Source: Streptomyces sp. CB02414 (GTDB lineage Bacteria; Actinomycetota; Actinomycetes; Streptomycetales; Streptomycetaceae). Taken from it: 64,000 nt of DNA. The position numbers and the translations under genes were made by a program. Under the pieces are notes generated by a model. It did no database searches. It was not told the origin of the DNA and was given only the letters and a program-made list of their open reading frames with translations. The stretch spans positions 248,001 through 312,000 of the forward strand of contig NZ_LIPF01000005.1 of NCBI RefSeq assembly GCF_001905385.1, read 5' to 3'. How positions within the stretch are numbered: position 1 is the first letter of the stretch; each line of letters opens with the position of its first letter. Shown piece after piece: positions 16,982 to 24,845 of this stretch.

Positions 16982-17011
16982 GTCCCGCCCCTCACACCGG
17001 GGCGGGACTTT
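16982..17011 (+). terminator. second hairpin with T-tract downstream of the GH2 gene
   Basis: GTCCCGCCCC (16982-16991) and GGGGCGGGAC (16999-17008) pair perfectly and are followed by TTTAAT, a canonical intrinsic terminator shape that isolates the GH2 gene from the acyltransferase gene downstream. Confidence 0.8.
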
Positions 17012-17109
17012 AATCCGCTGTTAACTGTGCGTAGCCTGATCGTACTTGACCGTAATCGACGAAGGGCGATTGACTGCTTGTCCACCCGACGTCCTTGCGA
17101 GGCACGCCC

Positions 17110-18450
17110 TTGACTTCCGATCCGCTCGCCCCACTCGACCTGGCGTTCTGGAACATCGAGTCCGCCGAGCACCCCATGCACCTCGGCGCACTCGGGGTCT
17201 TCACGGCTCAGTCACCCACCGCGGGCGCGCACGCCGCGGACCTGCTCGCGGCCCGCGCCCCCGCGGTGCCCGGCCTGCGGATGCGGATCCGGGACACCTG
17301 GCAGCCGCCGCTCGCGCTGCGCCGCCCGTTCGCCTTCGGCGGCGCCACCCGCGAGCCCGACCCCCACTTCGACCCGCTCGACCACGTCCGGCTGCACGCC
17401 CCGACGACGGACTTCCACGCCCGCGCGGGCCGCCTCATGGAACGCCCGCTGGAACGCGGCCGGCCGCCGTGGGAGGCGCACGTGCTCCCCGGCGCGGACG
17501 GGGACCGCTTCGCCGTGCTCTTCAAGTTCCACCACGCCCTGGCCGACGGCCTGCGCGCCCTCACCCTCGCCGCCGGTGTCCTCGACCCCATGGACCTCCC
17601 CGCTCCCCGGCCCCGCCCCGAGCAGCCGTCGCGCGGCCTCCTGCCCGACGTGCGCGCCCTGCCCGAGCGGCTGCGCGGCGCCCTGTCCGACGCGGGCCGC
17701 GCCCTCGACATCGGCGCCGCCGCGGCCCTGTCCACCCTCGACGTGCGCTCCTCGCCCGCCCTCACCGCCTCCTCCTCCGGCAGCCGCCGCACCGCGGGCG
17801 TCGCCGTGGACCTCGACGACGTGCACCACGTGCGCAAGACCACCGGCGGCACCGTCAACGACGTACTGATCGCGGTCGTCGCCGGCGCCCTGCGCCGCTG
17901 GCTGGACGAGCGCGGCGACGGCAGCGAGGGCGTCGCGCCCCGCGCCCTGATCCCCGTCTCCAAACGCCGCCCGCGCACCGCCCACCCACAGGGCAACCGT
18001 CTCTCCGGGTACCTGATACGGCTTCCGGTCGGTGACCCCGACCCCCTCTCCCGCCTCGGCACGGTCCGCGCGGCCATGGACCGCAACAAGGACGCCGGAC
18101 CCGGCCGGGGCGCCGGCGCCGTCGCCCTGCTCGCCGACCACGTCCCGGCGCTCGGCCACCGGCTCGGCGGGCCGCTGGTCTCGGGGGCCGCGCGGCTCTG
18201 GTTCGACATCCTGGTCACCAGCGTGCCCCTGCCCAGCCTCGGCCTGCGCCTGGGCGGCCACCCGCTCACCGAGGTCTATCCGCTGGCGCCGCTGGCCCGC
18301 GGCCACGCCCTCGCCGTGGCCGTCTCGACGTACCGGGGACAGGTCCACTATGGCCTGGTCGCCGACGCGAAGGCCGTGCCGGACCTCGACCGGTTCGCCC
18401 GGGCGCTGACCGAGGAGGTGGAGACGTTGCTCACGGCCTGCCGTCCCTGA
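17110..18450 (+). CDS. WS/DGAT wax ester synthase / diacylglycerol acyltransferase
   Basis: Transfers acyl groups from acyl-CoA to alcohols or diacylglycerol, giving wax esters or triacylglycerol storage lipid at the membrane. 446 residues, the normal length. The catalytic HHxxxDG motif is present as HHALADG at about residue 140, preceded by GRPPWEAHVLPG, the usual family block; later GGTVNDVLIAVVAGALRRWL (PLW/ND-type motif) and NRLSGYLIRLPVG are also typical. TTG 17110 is preferred over TTG 17095, because GAGG (17099-17102) lies seven bases before it; no ATG or GTG is suitably placed. It stands alone between a terminator and the SDR gene. The genome probably has other TAG synthases, so this copy may be specialised. 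Confidence 0.9.
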   Translation: MTSDPLAPLDLAFWNIESAEHPMHLGALGVFTAQSPTAGAHAADLLAARAPAVPGLRMRIRDTWQPPLALRRPFAFGGATREPDPHFDPLDHVRLHAPTTDFHARAGRLMERPLERGRPPWEAHVLPGADGDRFAVLFKFHHALADGLRALTLAAGVLDPMDLPAPRPRPEQPSRGLLPDVRALPERLRGALSDAGRALDIGAAAALSTLDVRSSPALTASSSGSRRTAGVAVDLDDVHHVRKTTGGTVNDVLIAVVAGALRRWLDERGDGSEGVAPRALIPVSKRRPRTAHPQGNRLSGYLIRLPVGDPDPLSRLGTVRAAMDRNKDAGPGRGAGAVALLADHVPALGHRLGGPLVSGAARLWFDILVTSVPLPSLGLRLGGHPLTEVYPLAPLARGHALAVAVSTYRGQVHYGLVADAKAVPDLDRFARALTEEVETLLTACRP

Positions 18451-18553
18451 CCCCGACGGGTTTGGATCCGGGCCCGGCGCTGAATAAAATCCGCTGTTCG
18501 ACAGCGGTCGCCTCCCGGAGCGCCGCGACGGTGATCAGGGAACGGCGACGGCG

Positions 18554-20056
18554 ATGACGGTGACACAGGACGGTTCGGCGACCACGGACGAGGTGGCGGC
18601 GTCCGCGTACGGCCCCGGCATCGACCCCGAACGGCTCGCGGTCTGCCTCGACGTGCTGAAGGAACTCGACGAGCTGGACGTCGACCACCCCGACGCGATC
18701 GCGGTCCGCCGGGCCACCTCGCACATCTACCGCATGGTCAAGCAGCGCCGCCGCCAGGAGCGCCGGGCCGCCAAGACCGCCAACGACAAGGCGGTCACCG
18801 AGGCCACCGCCACCGGCTCCGCCCAGCGCATCGACGACGAGACCGAGGGCATCCTGCCCTCCTCCCGCACGGAGGAGGGCACGATCGCGGGGATACTCCA
18901 GCGCCCCCGCTCCTGCTACGTCTGCAAGCAGCGCTACGTCGAGGTCGACTACTTCTACCACCAGCTCTGCCGGGACTGCGCCGCCGAGAACCGGTCCCGC
19001 CGCGACGCCCGTGCCGACCTCACCGGCAAGCGCGCGCTGCTCACCGGCGGCCGGGCCAAGATCGGCATGTACATCGCGCTGCGGCTGCTGCGCGACGGCG
19101 CGCACACCACCGTCACGACCCGCTTCCCCAAGGACGCCATCCGCCGCTTCAAGGCCATGGACGACTCGGCGGAGTGGATCCACCGTCTGGAGGTCGTCGG
19201 CATCGACCTGCGCGACCCGGCCCAGGCCGTGGCCCTGGCCGACCAGGTGGCCGAGCAGGGCCCGCTGGACATCCTGATCAACAACGCCACCCAGACCGTA
19301 CGGCGCCTGCCCTCCGCCTACGCCGCGCTCGTCGAGGGCGAGAGCGCCCCGCTGCCGGCCGGCGAACTGCCCGCCCACCACGTCATCGGCGCCTTCAACT
19401 CCGGCGCGGTGGACGGCCTGGCCGCGCTGCCCGTCGGCACCTCGGGCCTGGACGCGCAGAAGGTGGCCGACCTCGCCCTGGTCGCCGGCAACGCCAGCGT
19501 GGTCCGGCACCGCGAGGGCACCGCGATCGACGCCGGCGGCCTCGTCCCCGACGTCGTCGACACCAACACCTGGGTCCAGACCATCGAGCAGATCTCCCCG
19601 GTCGAGCTGCTCGAGACCCAGCTGTGCAACTACACCTCGCCCTTCATCCTCATCAGCAAGCTGCGCCCGGCGATGGCCGAGGCCGCGCGCCGGGCCGCCT
19701 CGGGACGCGCCTACGTCGTCAACGTCTCGGCGATGGAGGGCGTGTTCGCCCGCGGCTACAAGGGCGCCGGCCACCCGAACACCAACGCCGCCAAGGCCGC
19801 GATGAACATGGTGACGCGGACCAGCGCCCAGGAGATGTTCGACACCGACCGCATCCTGATGACCTCGGTCGACACCGGCTGGATCACCGACGAGCGCCCC
19901 CACTACGACAAGCTGCGTCTGGCCGATGAGGGCTTCCACGCGCCGCTCGACCTGGTCGACGGCGCCGCCCGCGTCTACGACCCGGTCGTGCGCGGTGAGG
20001 CGGGCGAGGACCTGTACGGCGTCTTCCTGAAGGACTACGCGCCCGGCAAGTGGTGA
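18554..20056 (+). CDS. SDR-family oxidoreductase with zinc-knuckle insert
   Basis: 500 residues, twice a typical SDR. Residues about 1-115 are a helical, charged region (IYRMVKQRRRQERRAAK). A CX2C-X14-CX2C zinc-knuckle follows (CYVCKQRYVEVDYFYHQLCRDC, about 119-140). The Rossmann domain starts at about 157: GKRALLTGGRAKIGMYIALRLL is the nucleotide loop, GIDLRD and LDILINNATQT are the expected strands, VNVSAMEG supplies the catalytic Ser, and Y-x3-K may be represented by YKGAGHPNTNAAKAA. A ~90-residue insertion lies between the NNA motif and the catalytic serine. Substrate and pathway are unknown; it appears to be a single gene between the acyltransferase and a terminator-like hairpin. Confidence 0.82.
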   Translation: MTVTQDGSATTDEVAASAYGPGIDPERLAVCLDVLKELDELDVDHPDAIAVRRATSHIYRMVKQRRRQERRAAKTANDKAVTEATATGSAQRIDDETEGILPSSRTEEGTIAGILQRPRSCYVCKQRYVEVDYFYHQLCRDCAAENRSRRDARADLTGKRALLTGGRAKIGMYIALRLLRDGAHTTVTTRFPKDAIRRFKAMDDSAEWIHRLEVVGIDLRDPAQAVALADQVAEQGPLDILINNATQTVRRLPSAYAALVEGESAPLPAGELPAHHVIGAFNSGAVDGLAALPVGTSGLDAQKVADLALVAGNASVVRHREGTAIDAGGLVPDVVDTNTWVQTIEQISPVELLETQLCNYTSPFILISKLRPAMAEAARRAASGRAYVVNVSAMEGVFARGYKGAGHPNTNAAKAAMNMVTRTSAQEMFDTDRILMTSVDTGWITDERPHYDKLRLADEGFHAPLDLVDGAARVYDPVVRGEAGEDLYGVFLKDYAPGKW

Positions 20057-20068
20057 GCGCAGCGGCCG

Positions 20069-20096
20069 GCGCCCGGGAGCGTCAATTCCTGGGCGC
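20069..20096 (+). terminator. hairpin after the SDR gene
   Basis: GCGCCCGGGA (20069-20078) pairs with TCCTGGGCGC (20087-20096), allowing one G-U pair, with an 8-base AT-richer loop. It starts 13 bases past the SDR stop and separates it from the convergent HD-like gene. Confidence 0.65.
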
Positions 20097-20228
20097 GCCC
20101 GCCCCGGCCGAGGCCAGGGGGTGTCGTTCGGATCAGGCCGGCCGGCTCATTCAAGGGCCTGCGCCCGTCGGGGGCACCGCGCGGCCTCCTGGATCTCGGG
20201 CACACCGCGCGCCGAACCCGTGCGCGTC

Positions 20229-20672
20229 TCAGTCGGCGGCCCTCAGCCGCGAGTTCCGCGCCGCCGTCAGCTCCAGCACCGTGCGCCAGTCCTCCAGGAC
20301 CCCGGCGTCGAACACCGCCGTGCGGGCCTCGTCGTCCGCCTGGCGCAGACTGACCACGTCGTCGTCGTGGGCCCACGCCTCCGGATGGGCGTGACGGCGC
20401 AGCAGGCGGGCGACGCGGGCGCCGAGCAGGGGGCGCACCACCTCGGCGGTCCGTCCGGCCGGGCCACCCGGCCACAGCAGCCGGCCCACGGGTGAGACCA
20501 GACCGGCCACCTGGAGTTCCTTGTCGGCGGGGCGGCGCCGGCGCAGCAGTGCGGCGGTGCGCAGCGCGTGCCCGTGCGGGTCCACCGGCCCGCTGCCGCA
20601 CCCCGCGACGGGCCGTTCGCCCCGGCAGGCGTACAGCAGATCCATCAGCTCCTCGACGCTGCGCAGTTCCAT
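20229..20672 (-). CDS. HD-domain-like phosphohydrolase-related protein
   Basis: 147 residues. The opening SVEELMDLLYACRGE and DPHGHALRTAALLRRRRPADKELQVAGLVSPVGRLL, followed by a helix-rich tail with VSLRQADDEA, match small HD-superfamily proteins of the type found with phosphonate catabolism (PhnZ-like). The metal ligands are only partly kept: a His is present in HGHALR, but the expected H-D pair is replaced (LVSPVG where 'LLHDIG' would stand), so catalysis is doubtful. The start at 20672 has GGAGG upstream and is preferred over a longer start. No phosphonate genes are nearby. A 490-base gap separates it from the next gene on the right. Confidence 0.65.
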   Translation of the reverse strand: MELRSVEELMDLLYACRGERPVAGCGSGPVDPHGHALRTAALLRRRRPADKELQVAGLVSPVGRLLWPGGPAGRTAEVVRPLLGARVARLLRRHAHPEAWAHDDDVVSLRQADDEARTAVFDAGVLEDWRTVLELTAARNSRLRAAD

Positions 20673-21160
20673 GCCTCGGTCCTCCCACGAGACAGCCGTT
20701 GCCGACCGGCAGCAGACCATGGCGAGCTTGCGCCGCAGCCAACGGCGACTGAACTGCGCGACCCACCGCCGTCGGCATTCGAAGGTGTGGTCGCCGATGT
20801 GGGCCGAACGGGTGAGTTACCTGCGGTGCACAAGCGGGTGAAACGGGGCAGAGTCGGGCCAACTGTCCCGAAAATGAAGGGCAATGGTTCCCCCATGTTT
20901 TGAGCCCCATAGAGCGCACCCCCGCTCATTTGGTTAATCTGGAGCGGACGGGCGGCAGTACAGGGTCCTACCCACACCCGAGGCCCACACCCAAGGTCCG
21001 TCACGGGACGAGCCCGTTCACAGCGGCCCGCTCTCGCACGAGTTACCGGCGCCACCGCGTCCGAACTGCATTCGACCCACATCCGAGCGGACGCCGAGGA
21101 GCCGGACGGCAGACTGGCCGACCAGGCCCCGAGGGTGACCCGACACATAAGGAGTGCGCG
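20673..21160. other. 488-bp intergenic region upstream of a small peptide gene
   Basis: No convincing gene is present; frames here are short or lack starts. It holds the promoter of the leftward HD-like gene and the long leader of the 58-residue peptide gene, including an AT-richer stretch around 20860-20945 (GTTTTGAG, TTTGGTTAATC) likely to contain promoter elements. No riboswitch could be matched with confidence. Confidence 0.5.
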
Positions 21161-21337
21161 GTGACACCGGAGACGACGACGAGCCCAGAGCAACGCCCCG
21201 AGGAACACGCCGAGCGCGCGGGCCGCCGGCCCGGCCAGATCGGCAGCCTCGACGTGTGGGCGAGGTCCGCCCCCATCCGCCTCGCGGGCTACGAGGAGGA
21301 CCTCGCCGAGCCGCACATCCTGCCCAGCGTGGACTGA
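21161..21337 (+). CDS. 58-residue orphan peptide, possibly a modified-peptide precursor
   Basis: Starts at a GTG with a near-perfect ribosome site TAAGGAG (21148-21154) six bases upstream. The N-terminal half is hydrophilic and rich in Glu, Thr and Arg; the C-terminal half (about 27-58) is different in composition, running GSLDVWARSAPIRL, then GYEEDLAEPHILPSVD, with single Trp, Tyr and His and several Asp/Glu. There is no Cys and no signal peptide. The leader-plus-distinct-tail layout recalls ribosomally made modified peptides, but no modification enzyme (radical SAM, ATP-grasp, LanM or YcaO) is adjacent. It may instead be an uncharacterised small regulator. The strong ribosome site, 480-base leader and clean stop argue that it is translated. 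Confidence 0.6.
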   Translation: MTPETTTSPEQRPEEHAERAGRRPGQIGSLDVWARSAPIRLAGYEEDLAEPHILPSVD

Positions 21338-21381
21338 CCCACGGGGCCTGACGCGAGCATGGGCGTGCGAGACTCACGCCC

Positions 21382-21864
21382 ATGCTGATCAGGGAAGCGA
21401 CGGCCGGCGACTGGCCGCACATCTGGCCCTTCTGGCACCGCATCGTCGCGGCCGGCGAGACCTATGCCTGGGACCCGGACACCTCCGAGGAGGACGCCCG
21501 GGCGCTGTGGATGAACCCCGCCAAGCGGGTCTACGTCGCCGAGGACGACACCGGCACCGTCGTCGCCTCCGCCTACGTCACCCCCAACTACGGCGGCCCC
21601 GCCGCCCGCATCGCCAACGCCGGCTTCATGGTCGACCCCGACCGGGCCGGCCGCGGCACCGGACGCGCCCTCGCCGAGCACGTCCTGGCCGCCGCCAAGG
21701 CCGACGGATACCGGGGCATGGTCTTCAACGCCGTCGTCGAGACCAACCCCGCCGTCCGCCTCTGGACCTCCCTCGGCTTCACGGTCCTCGGCACCGTGCC
21801 GGACGCCTTCGAGCACCCCCGGCACGGGCGGGTGGGCCTGCACATCATGTACCGGGCGCTGTAG
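21382..21864 (+). CDS. GNAT family N-acetyltransferase
   Basis: 160 residues covering a whole GNAT fold. MLIREATAGDWPHIWPFWHRIV is the opening strand-helix, VVASAYVTPNYGGPAARIANAGFMVDP the central sheet, RAGRGTGRALAEHVLAAA the acetyl-CoA loop (R-x-x-G-x-G), and NPAVRLWTSLGFTVLGTVPDAF the closing strand. The wording 'F...VVETNPAVRLW.SLGF..vGt.P.af.h...G.vgl.iMyr.L' is shared by many Streptomyces acetyltransferases of unknown substrate. It begins 44 bp after the small peptide gene. The convergent amidase ends 9 bp past its stop. Confidence 0.88.
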   Translation: MLIREATAGDWPHIWPFWHRIVAAGETYAWDPDTSEEDARALWMNPAKRVYVAEDDTGTVVASAYVTPNYGGPAARIANAGFMVDPDRAGRGTGRALAEHVLAAAKADGYRGMVFNAVVETNPAVRLWTSLGFTVLGTVPDAFEHPRHGRVGLHIMYRAL

Positions 21865-21872
21865 GACGCCGC

Positions 21873-23216
21873 TCAGTCCACGGGAGCCGTCCGCCGCCAG
21901 GGACGCAGCGCCTCGATCCGCTCCGCCAGCTCCAGCAGCGCCGCCTCCGACCCCGGGCGCCCCACCAGCTGTACGGCCGCGGGGGCGCCCGAGGGCAGGG
22001 CTCCGACCGGCACGGCCATGGCGGGCCAGCCGGTCAGGTTCCACGGCGGAGTGAAGGGCGAGTACGCGGAGTCGGCCGCGATGTTGCGCAGCCAGCCGCG
22101 CTCGTGCCAGGGGGCGGCGCTGGGGGAGCGGCGGGCCAGCGCCGGGGTGAGCAGGACGTCGTACTCGGCGAAGAACGGCTCCAGACGGGCGCGCAGTGCC
22201 TGCCGGGCGGCACCGGAGGCGGCGGTACGCACGAAGGGCCGCCCCAGGGCCGCGTGGACGCGGGTGCGCCGGGCCAGCAGCCGCCGGTCCAGTTCCCGCG
22301 CGTCCACGGACGTACCGGCCGTCCAGTGGGTCAGGGCGGTCACGCCCAGCGACGCCGGGTACGGCGGGTCCGCCCGCCGCACCTGGTGCCCCGCCCGCAT
22401 CAGCACCCCGGCCGCCTCCCGGACGGCGTCGGCGTACGGGCGGGAGACGGTGACCCCGGCGAGCGGGCTGCGCAGGGACGCGGCGACGCGGAGGGCACCG
22501 GAGTCCTCACGGGCCGGCGGGGACGTGTCCGCGAGGACCGCGAGCAGCACCCGCGCGTCCTCGACCGTCGTGGCCAGCGGCCCGTTCTCGGACATGCCGA
22601 ACCACTCGCCGTCGCCGATCTGGGCCGGCACCACGCCGTGCCCCGGCTTGATGGTGACCAGGCCGCAGTTGGCCGCCGGTATGCGCAGCGAGCCCATGCC
22701 GTCGTTGCCGAGCGCGACCGGCACCATCCCGGCGGCCACCGCCGCCGCGCTGCCGCCCGAGGAACCGCCCGCGGAGCGGGCCGGGTCCCACGGATTGCGG
22801 GCGGTGCCGTGCACGCCCTCGGTCGTGCCGAACACGCACAGTTCGGGGACGTTGGTCAGTCCCACCACCACCGCGCCCGCCGCCCGCAGCCGGGCCACGG
22901 TGACGTGGTCGGCGCCGGCCGGCGTGTCCGGCGTCGCGGCCGAGCCGACCCGGACGGACTCGCCCCGCACGGCGAGGTTGTCCTTGACCGCCACCGGCAC
23001 GCCGGCCAGCGGGAGTTCGCCCAGGTCGCCCCGGGCGCCGACCTCGTCGGCCTCGGCGAGCGCGGCCTCGGCGCGCACCGCGCGGAAGGCGCCGACGCGG
23101 CCGTCGAGCCGCTCGATCCGGGCCAGATGCTCCGCCACCACCTCACGGGGCGTGGCCCGCTTCTCGCGTACGGCGGCGGCGATCTCGGCGGCGGTCCGGC
23201 CGGCCCAGTCGGTCAT
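21873..23216 (-). CDS. amidase (amidase-signature family hydrolase)
   Basis: 447 residues. The Ser-cisSer-Lys triad is visible: Lys in LAGVPVAVKDNLAV (about 77), and the Gly/Ser-rich signature ARSAGGSSGGSAAAVAAGMVPVALGNDGMGS with both serines (about 140-170). The next block IRIPAANCGLVTIKPGHG is also typical. It hydrolyses a carboxylic amide; the short length and absence of gatB/gatC nearby argue for a catabolic amidase rather than GatA. ATG 23216 is preceded by GAGGAG. Immediately upstream is a ~365-bp repeat-rich gap separating it from the LacI gene, which is also leftward. Confidence 0.92.
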   Translation of the reverse strand: MTDWAGRTAAEIAAAVREKRATPREVVAEHLARIERLDGRVGAFRAVRAEAALAEADEVGARGDLGELPLAGVPVAVKDNLAVRGESVRVGSAATPDTPAGADHVTVARLRAAGAVVVGLTNVPELCVFGTTEGVHGTARNPWDPARSAGGSSGGSAAAVAAGMVPVALGNDGMGSLRIPAANCGLVTIKPGHGVVPAQIGDGEWFGMSENGPLATTVEDARVLLAVLADTSPPAREDSGALRVAASLRSPLAGVTVSRPYADAVREAAGVLMRAGHQVRRADPPYPASLGVTALTHWTAGTSVDARELDRRLLARRTRVHAALGRPFVRTAASGAARQALRARLEPFFAEYDVLLTPALARRSPSAAPWHERGWLRNIAADSAYSPFTPPWNLTGWPAMAVPVGALPSGAPAAVQLVGRPGSEAALLELAERIEALRPWRRTAPVD

Positions 23217-23334
23217 AGGGACTCCTCGGAGTGCGATGGGACGGGATTACTGGCGAGTACGCAGGCGGCACTCTGCCCGCCCGACACCCTCGCGTCGAGA
23301 GTGCGGGAGCCGCGGACCCGTGCGGCCCGCCGGG

Positions 23335-23550
23335 CCCACCCGATTCGGACCCGCCGTCCCCACCCGATTCGGGTCCTCGGGCCTGCGGCGTTCGGGCGTG
23401 CTGGGCTCGCTCGGTTCGGGTCCGTCGGGCCCACGCGGTTCGGGCCTGCCGGTCCTGCTCGGTTCGGGTCCTCGGGCCTGCGGCGTTCGGGCGTGCTGGG
23501 CTCGCTCGGTTCGGGTCCGTCGGGCCTGCGGCGTTCGGGCGTGCTGGGCC
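23335..23550. repeat. minisatellite-like direct repeat tract between amidase and lacI
   Basis: A 64-base unit occurs twice without a mismatch at 23368-23431 and 23463-23526 (period 95), and its 29-base inner part recurs at 23521-23549. The short motif CCCACCCGATTCGG also repeats at about 23335 and 23360. All units share TTCGGG spaced every 9-16 bases. Reading frames run through it on both strands, but none has a ribosome site or family match, so I treat it as non-coding. The whole 23217-23581 gap holds no gene. Confidence 0.85.
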
Positions 23551-23581
23551 CGGCACGTCGGAGTGGCCGGGCCCGCCGCGT

Positions 23582-24628
23582 TCAGACCCGCCGGGCCGGC
23601 CCTGTGCTGTCCCGCTCGATCAGCCGCGGCACCGGAACCCGGACCGTCCGGGCCGGACCGCCGTCCAGGAGGGCGGTCAGTTCCGTCGCCGCCGTGCGGC
23701 CGAACTCCACGCTGTCCCGGGACAGCGCGGACAGCCACGGCTTGACCATCCGGCACAGCGCCGAGTCCTCCCAGGCCACCACCGACACGTCCGCCGGCAC
23801 CGAGAAGCCGAGTTCCGCCGCCGCGGCGACCCCGGCGACGGCCATCACGTCGTTGTCGTAGACCAGGGCGGTCGGGGGAGCGGCGCTCTCCAGGGCCCGG
23901 CGGGTGACGGCCGCGCCCTCCGCGTCGGAGTAGTCGGTGGTCACCGACTGGACCTCGGTGAGGCCCCGCCGCTCCGCCTCGGCGCGCAGGGCCCGGATCC
24001 GGCGCTCGGTGTGGGCGAGCCCCGGCAGCCCGGCGATGTGCGCGATCCGCCGGTGGCCGAGCGCGAAGAGCCCGTCCACCAGAGCGGCCATCGCGCCTGC
24101 GTCGTCCGCCCACACCGTCGACAGCCCGGGGTGGCGCTCGTCCGGGGCCCCGCCGATCACCACGGCCGGCAGCCCGAGTTCGTCGAGCAGGTCCGGGCGC
24201 GGGTCGTCCGTGCGCGGGTCGACCACCAGGACGCCGTCCACGCGGTGCTCGGCCCACCAGCGCCGGTAGACCCCGCACTCCGCGTCGACGTCCTCGGACA
24301 CCTGGAACAGCAGCCCCAGATGGCGCCGCGCCAGCACCTCCTGGATGCCGGAGACCAGTTGCAGGAAGAACGAGTCCACGCCGAGCGTGTGCGCGGGGCG
24401 GGCCAGTACGAAGCCGACCGTCGCCGCGCCCTCGCCGGACAGCGCGCGGGCCGCCGTACTGGGCCGCCAGCCCAGTTGTTCGGCGACCCGGCGCACCCGG
24501 TCACGGGTGACCTCGGAGACCCCCGGCCGGTCGTTCAGCGCGAAGGAGACCGCGCTCTCGGAGACCCCGGCCCGCCGTGCGATGTCCTTCATCGTCGGCC
24601 GGCGCGCGGCGGGCCGTCTGGCCGGCAT
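23582..24628 (-). CDS. LacI-family transcriptional regulator of the adjacent mannoside locus
   Basis: 348 residues. The helix-turn-helix is at the N-terminus (PTMKDIARRAGVSESAVSFALNDRPGVSEVTRDRVRRVAEQLGWRPS), with hinge helix AARALSGE, then a periplasmic-binding-like effector domain (VGFVLAR..., GVLVVDPR, ALVYDNDVMAVAGVAAAAELGFSVPADVSVVAWEDSALCRMVKP). It probably represses the divergent sugar uptake and mannosidase operon and itself, with release by a sugar ligand. ATG 24628, with AAAGGAA eight bases upstream, is taken as the start. The 217-bp divergent region contains at least three operator-like sites sharing GCATTAG. Confidence 0.94.
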   Translation of the reverse strand: MPARRPAARRPTMKDIARRAGVSESAVSFALNDRPGVSEVTRDRVRRVAEQLGWRPSTAARALSGEGAATVGFVLARPAHTLGVDSFFLQLVSGIQEVLARRHLGLLFQVSEDVDAECGVYRRWWAEHRVDGVLVVDPRTDDPRPDLLDELGLPAVVIGGAPDERHPGLSTVWADDAGAMAALVDGLFALGHRRIAHIAGLPGLAHTERRIRALRAEAERRGLTEVQSVTTDYSDAEGAAVTRRALESAAPPTALVYDNDVMAVAGVAAAAELGFSVPADVSVVAWEDSALCRMVKPWLSALSRDSVEFGRTAATELTALLDGGPARTVRVPVPRLIERDSTGPARRV

Positions 24629-24654
24629 GCGCGTTCCTTTCTCCAATACATCAG

Positions 24655-24757
24655 CTAAAGCGCTTGAGTGGGAAGATCCTAAAGCGCATTAGTGGGCCTG
24701 GCAAGTAACCGCTCAAGACGGCTCTGACCTGCGCTAATGCTGCCCCTGCCGCATTAG
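24655..24757. promoter_or_regulatory. operator array between lacI and the ABC/mannosidase operon
   Basis: CTAAAGCGCTTGAG (24655-24668), CTAAAGCGCATTAG (24679-24692), and an inverted pair CTAATGC (24734-24740) with GCATTAG (24751-24757) ten bases apart. The first two sites have a central GCGC and start 24 bp apart. TTGACT at 24772-24777 could be the rightward promoter -35. LacI-family operators are usually palindromes of this type beside the regulator gene; binding is inferred. Confidence 0.75.
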
Positions 24758-24845
24758 TTGCCGTGAATCCATTGACTTTCTGCGAACGCGGCGTGCATGG
24801 TCATCGTCATCCCACCGCCGACGTCCTCCAGGGAGACGTGTCACC

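Noticed and set aside
14299..17181. 960-codon minus-strand frame
   Set aside because: Shadow of the GH2 gene; Gly/Ala/Val-rich translation without known blocks.
20673..21160. riboswitch or small RNA upstream of the 58-residue peptide
   Set aside because: Length is suggestive, but no known consensus could be aligned by eye.
23143..23556. minus-strand frames through the repeat tract encoding Arg/Pro/Ala repeats
   Set aside because: No ribosome site; they follow the period of the DNA repeat in all frames, so the repeat rather than a protein explains them.
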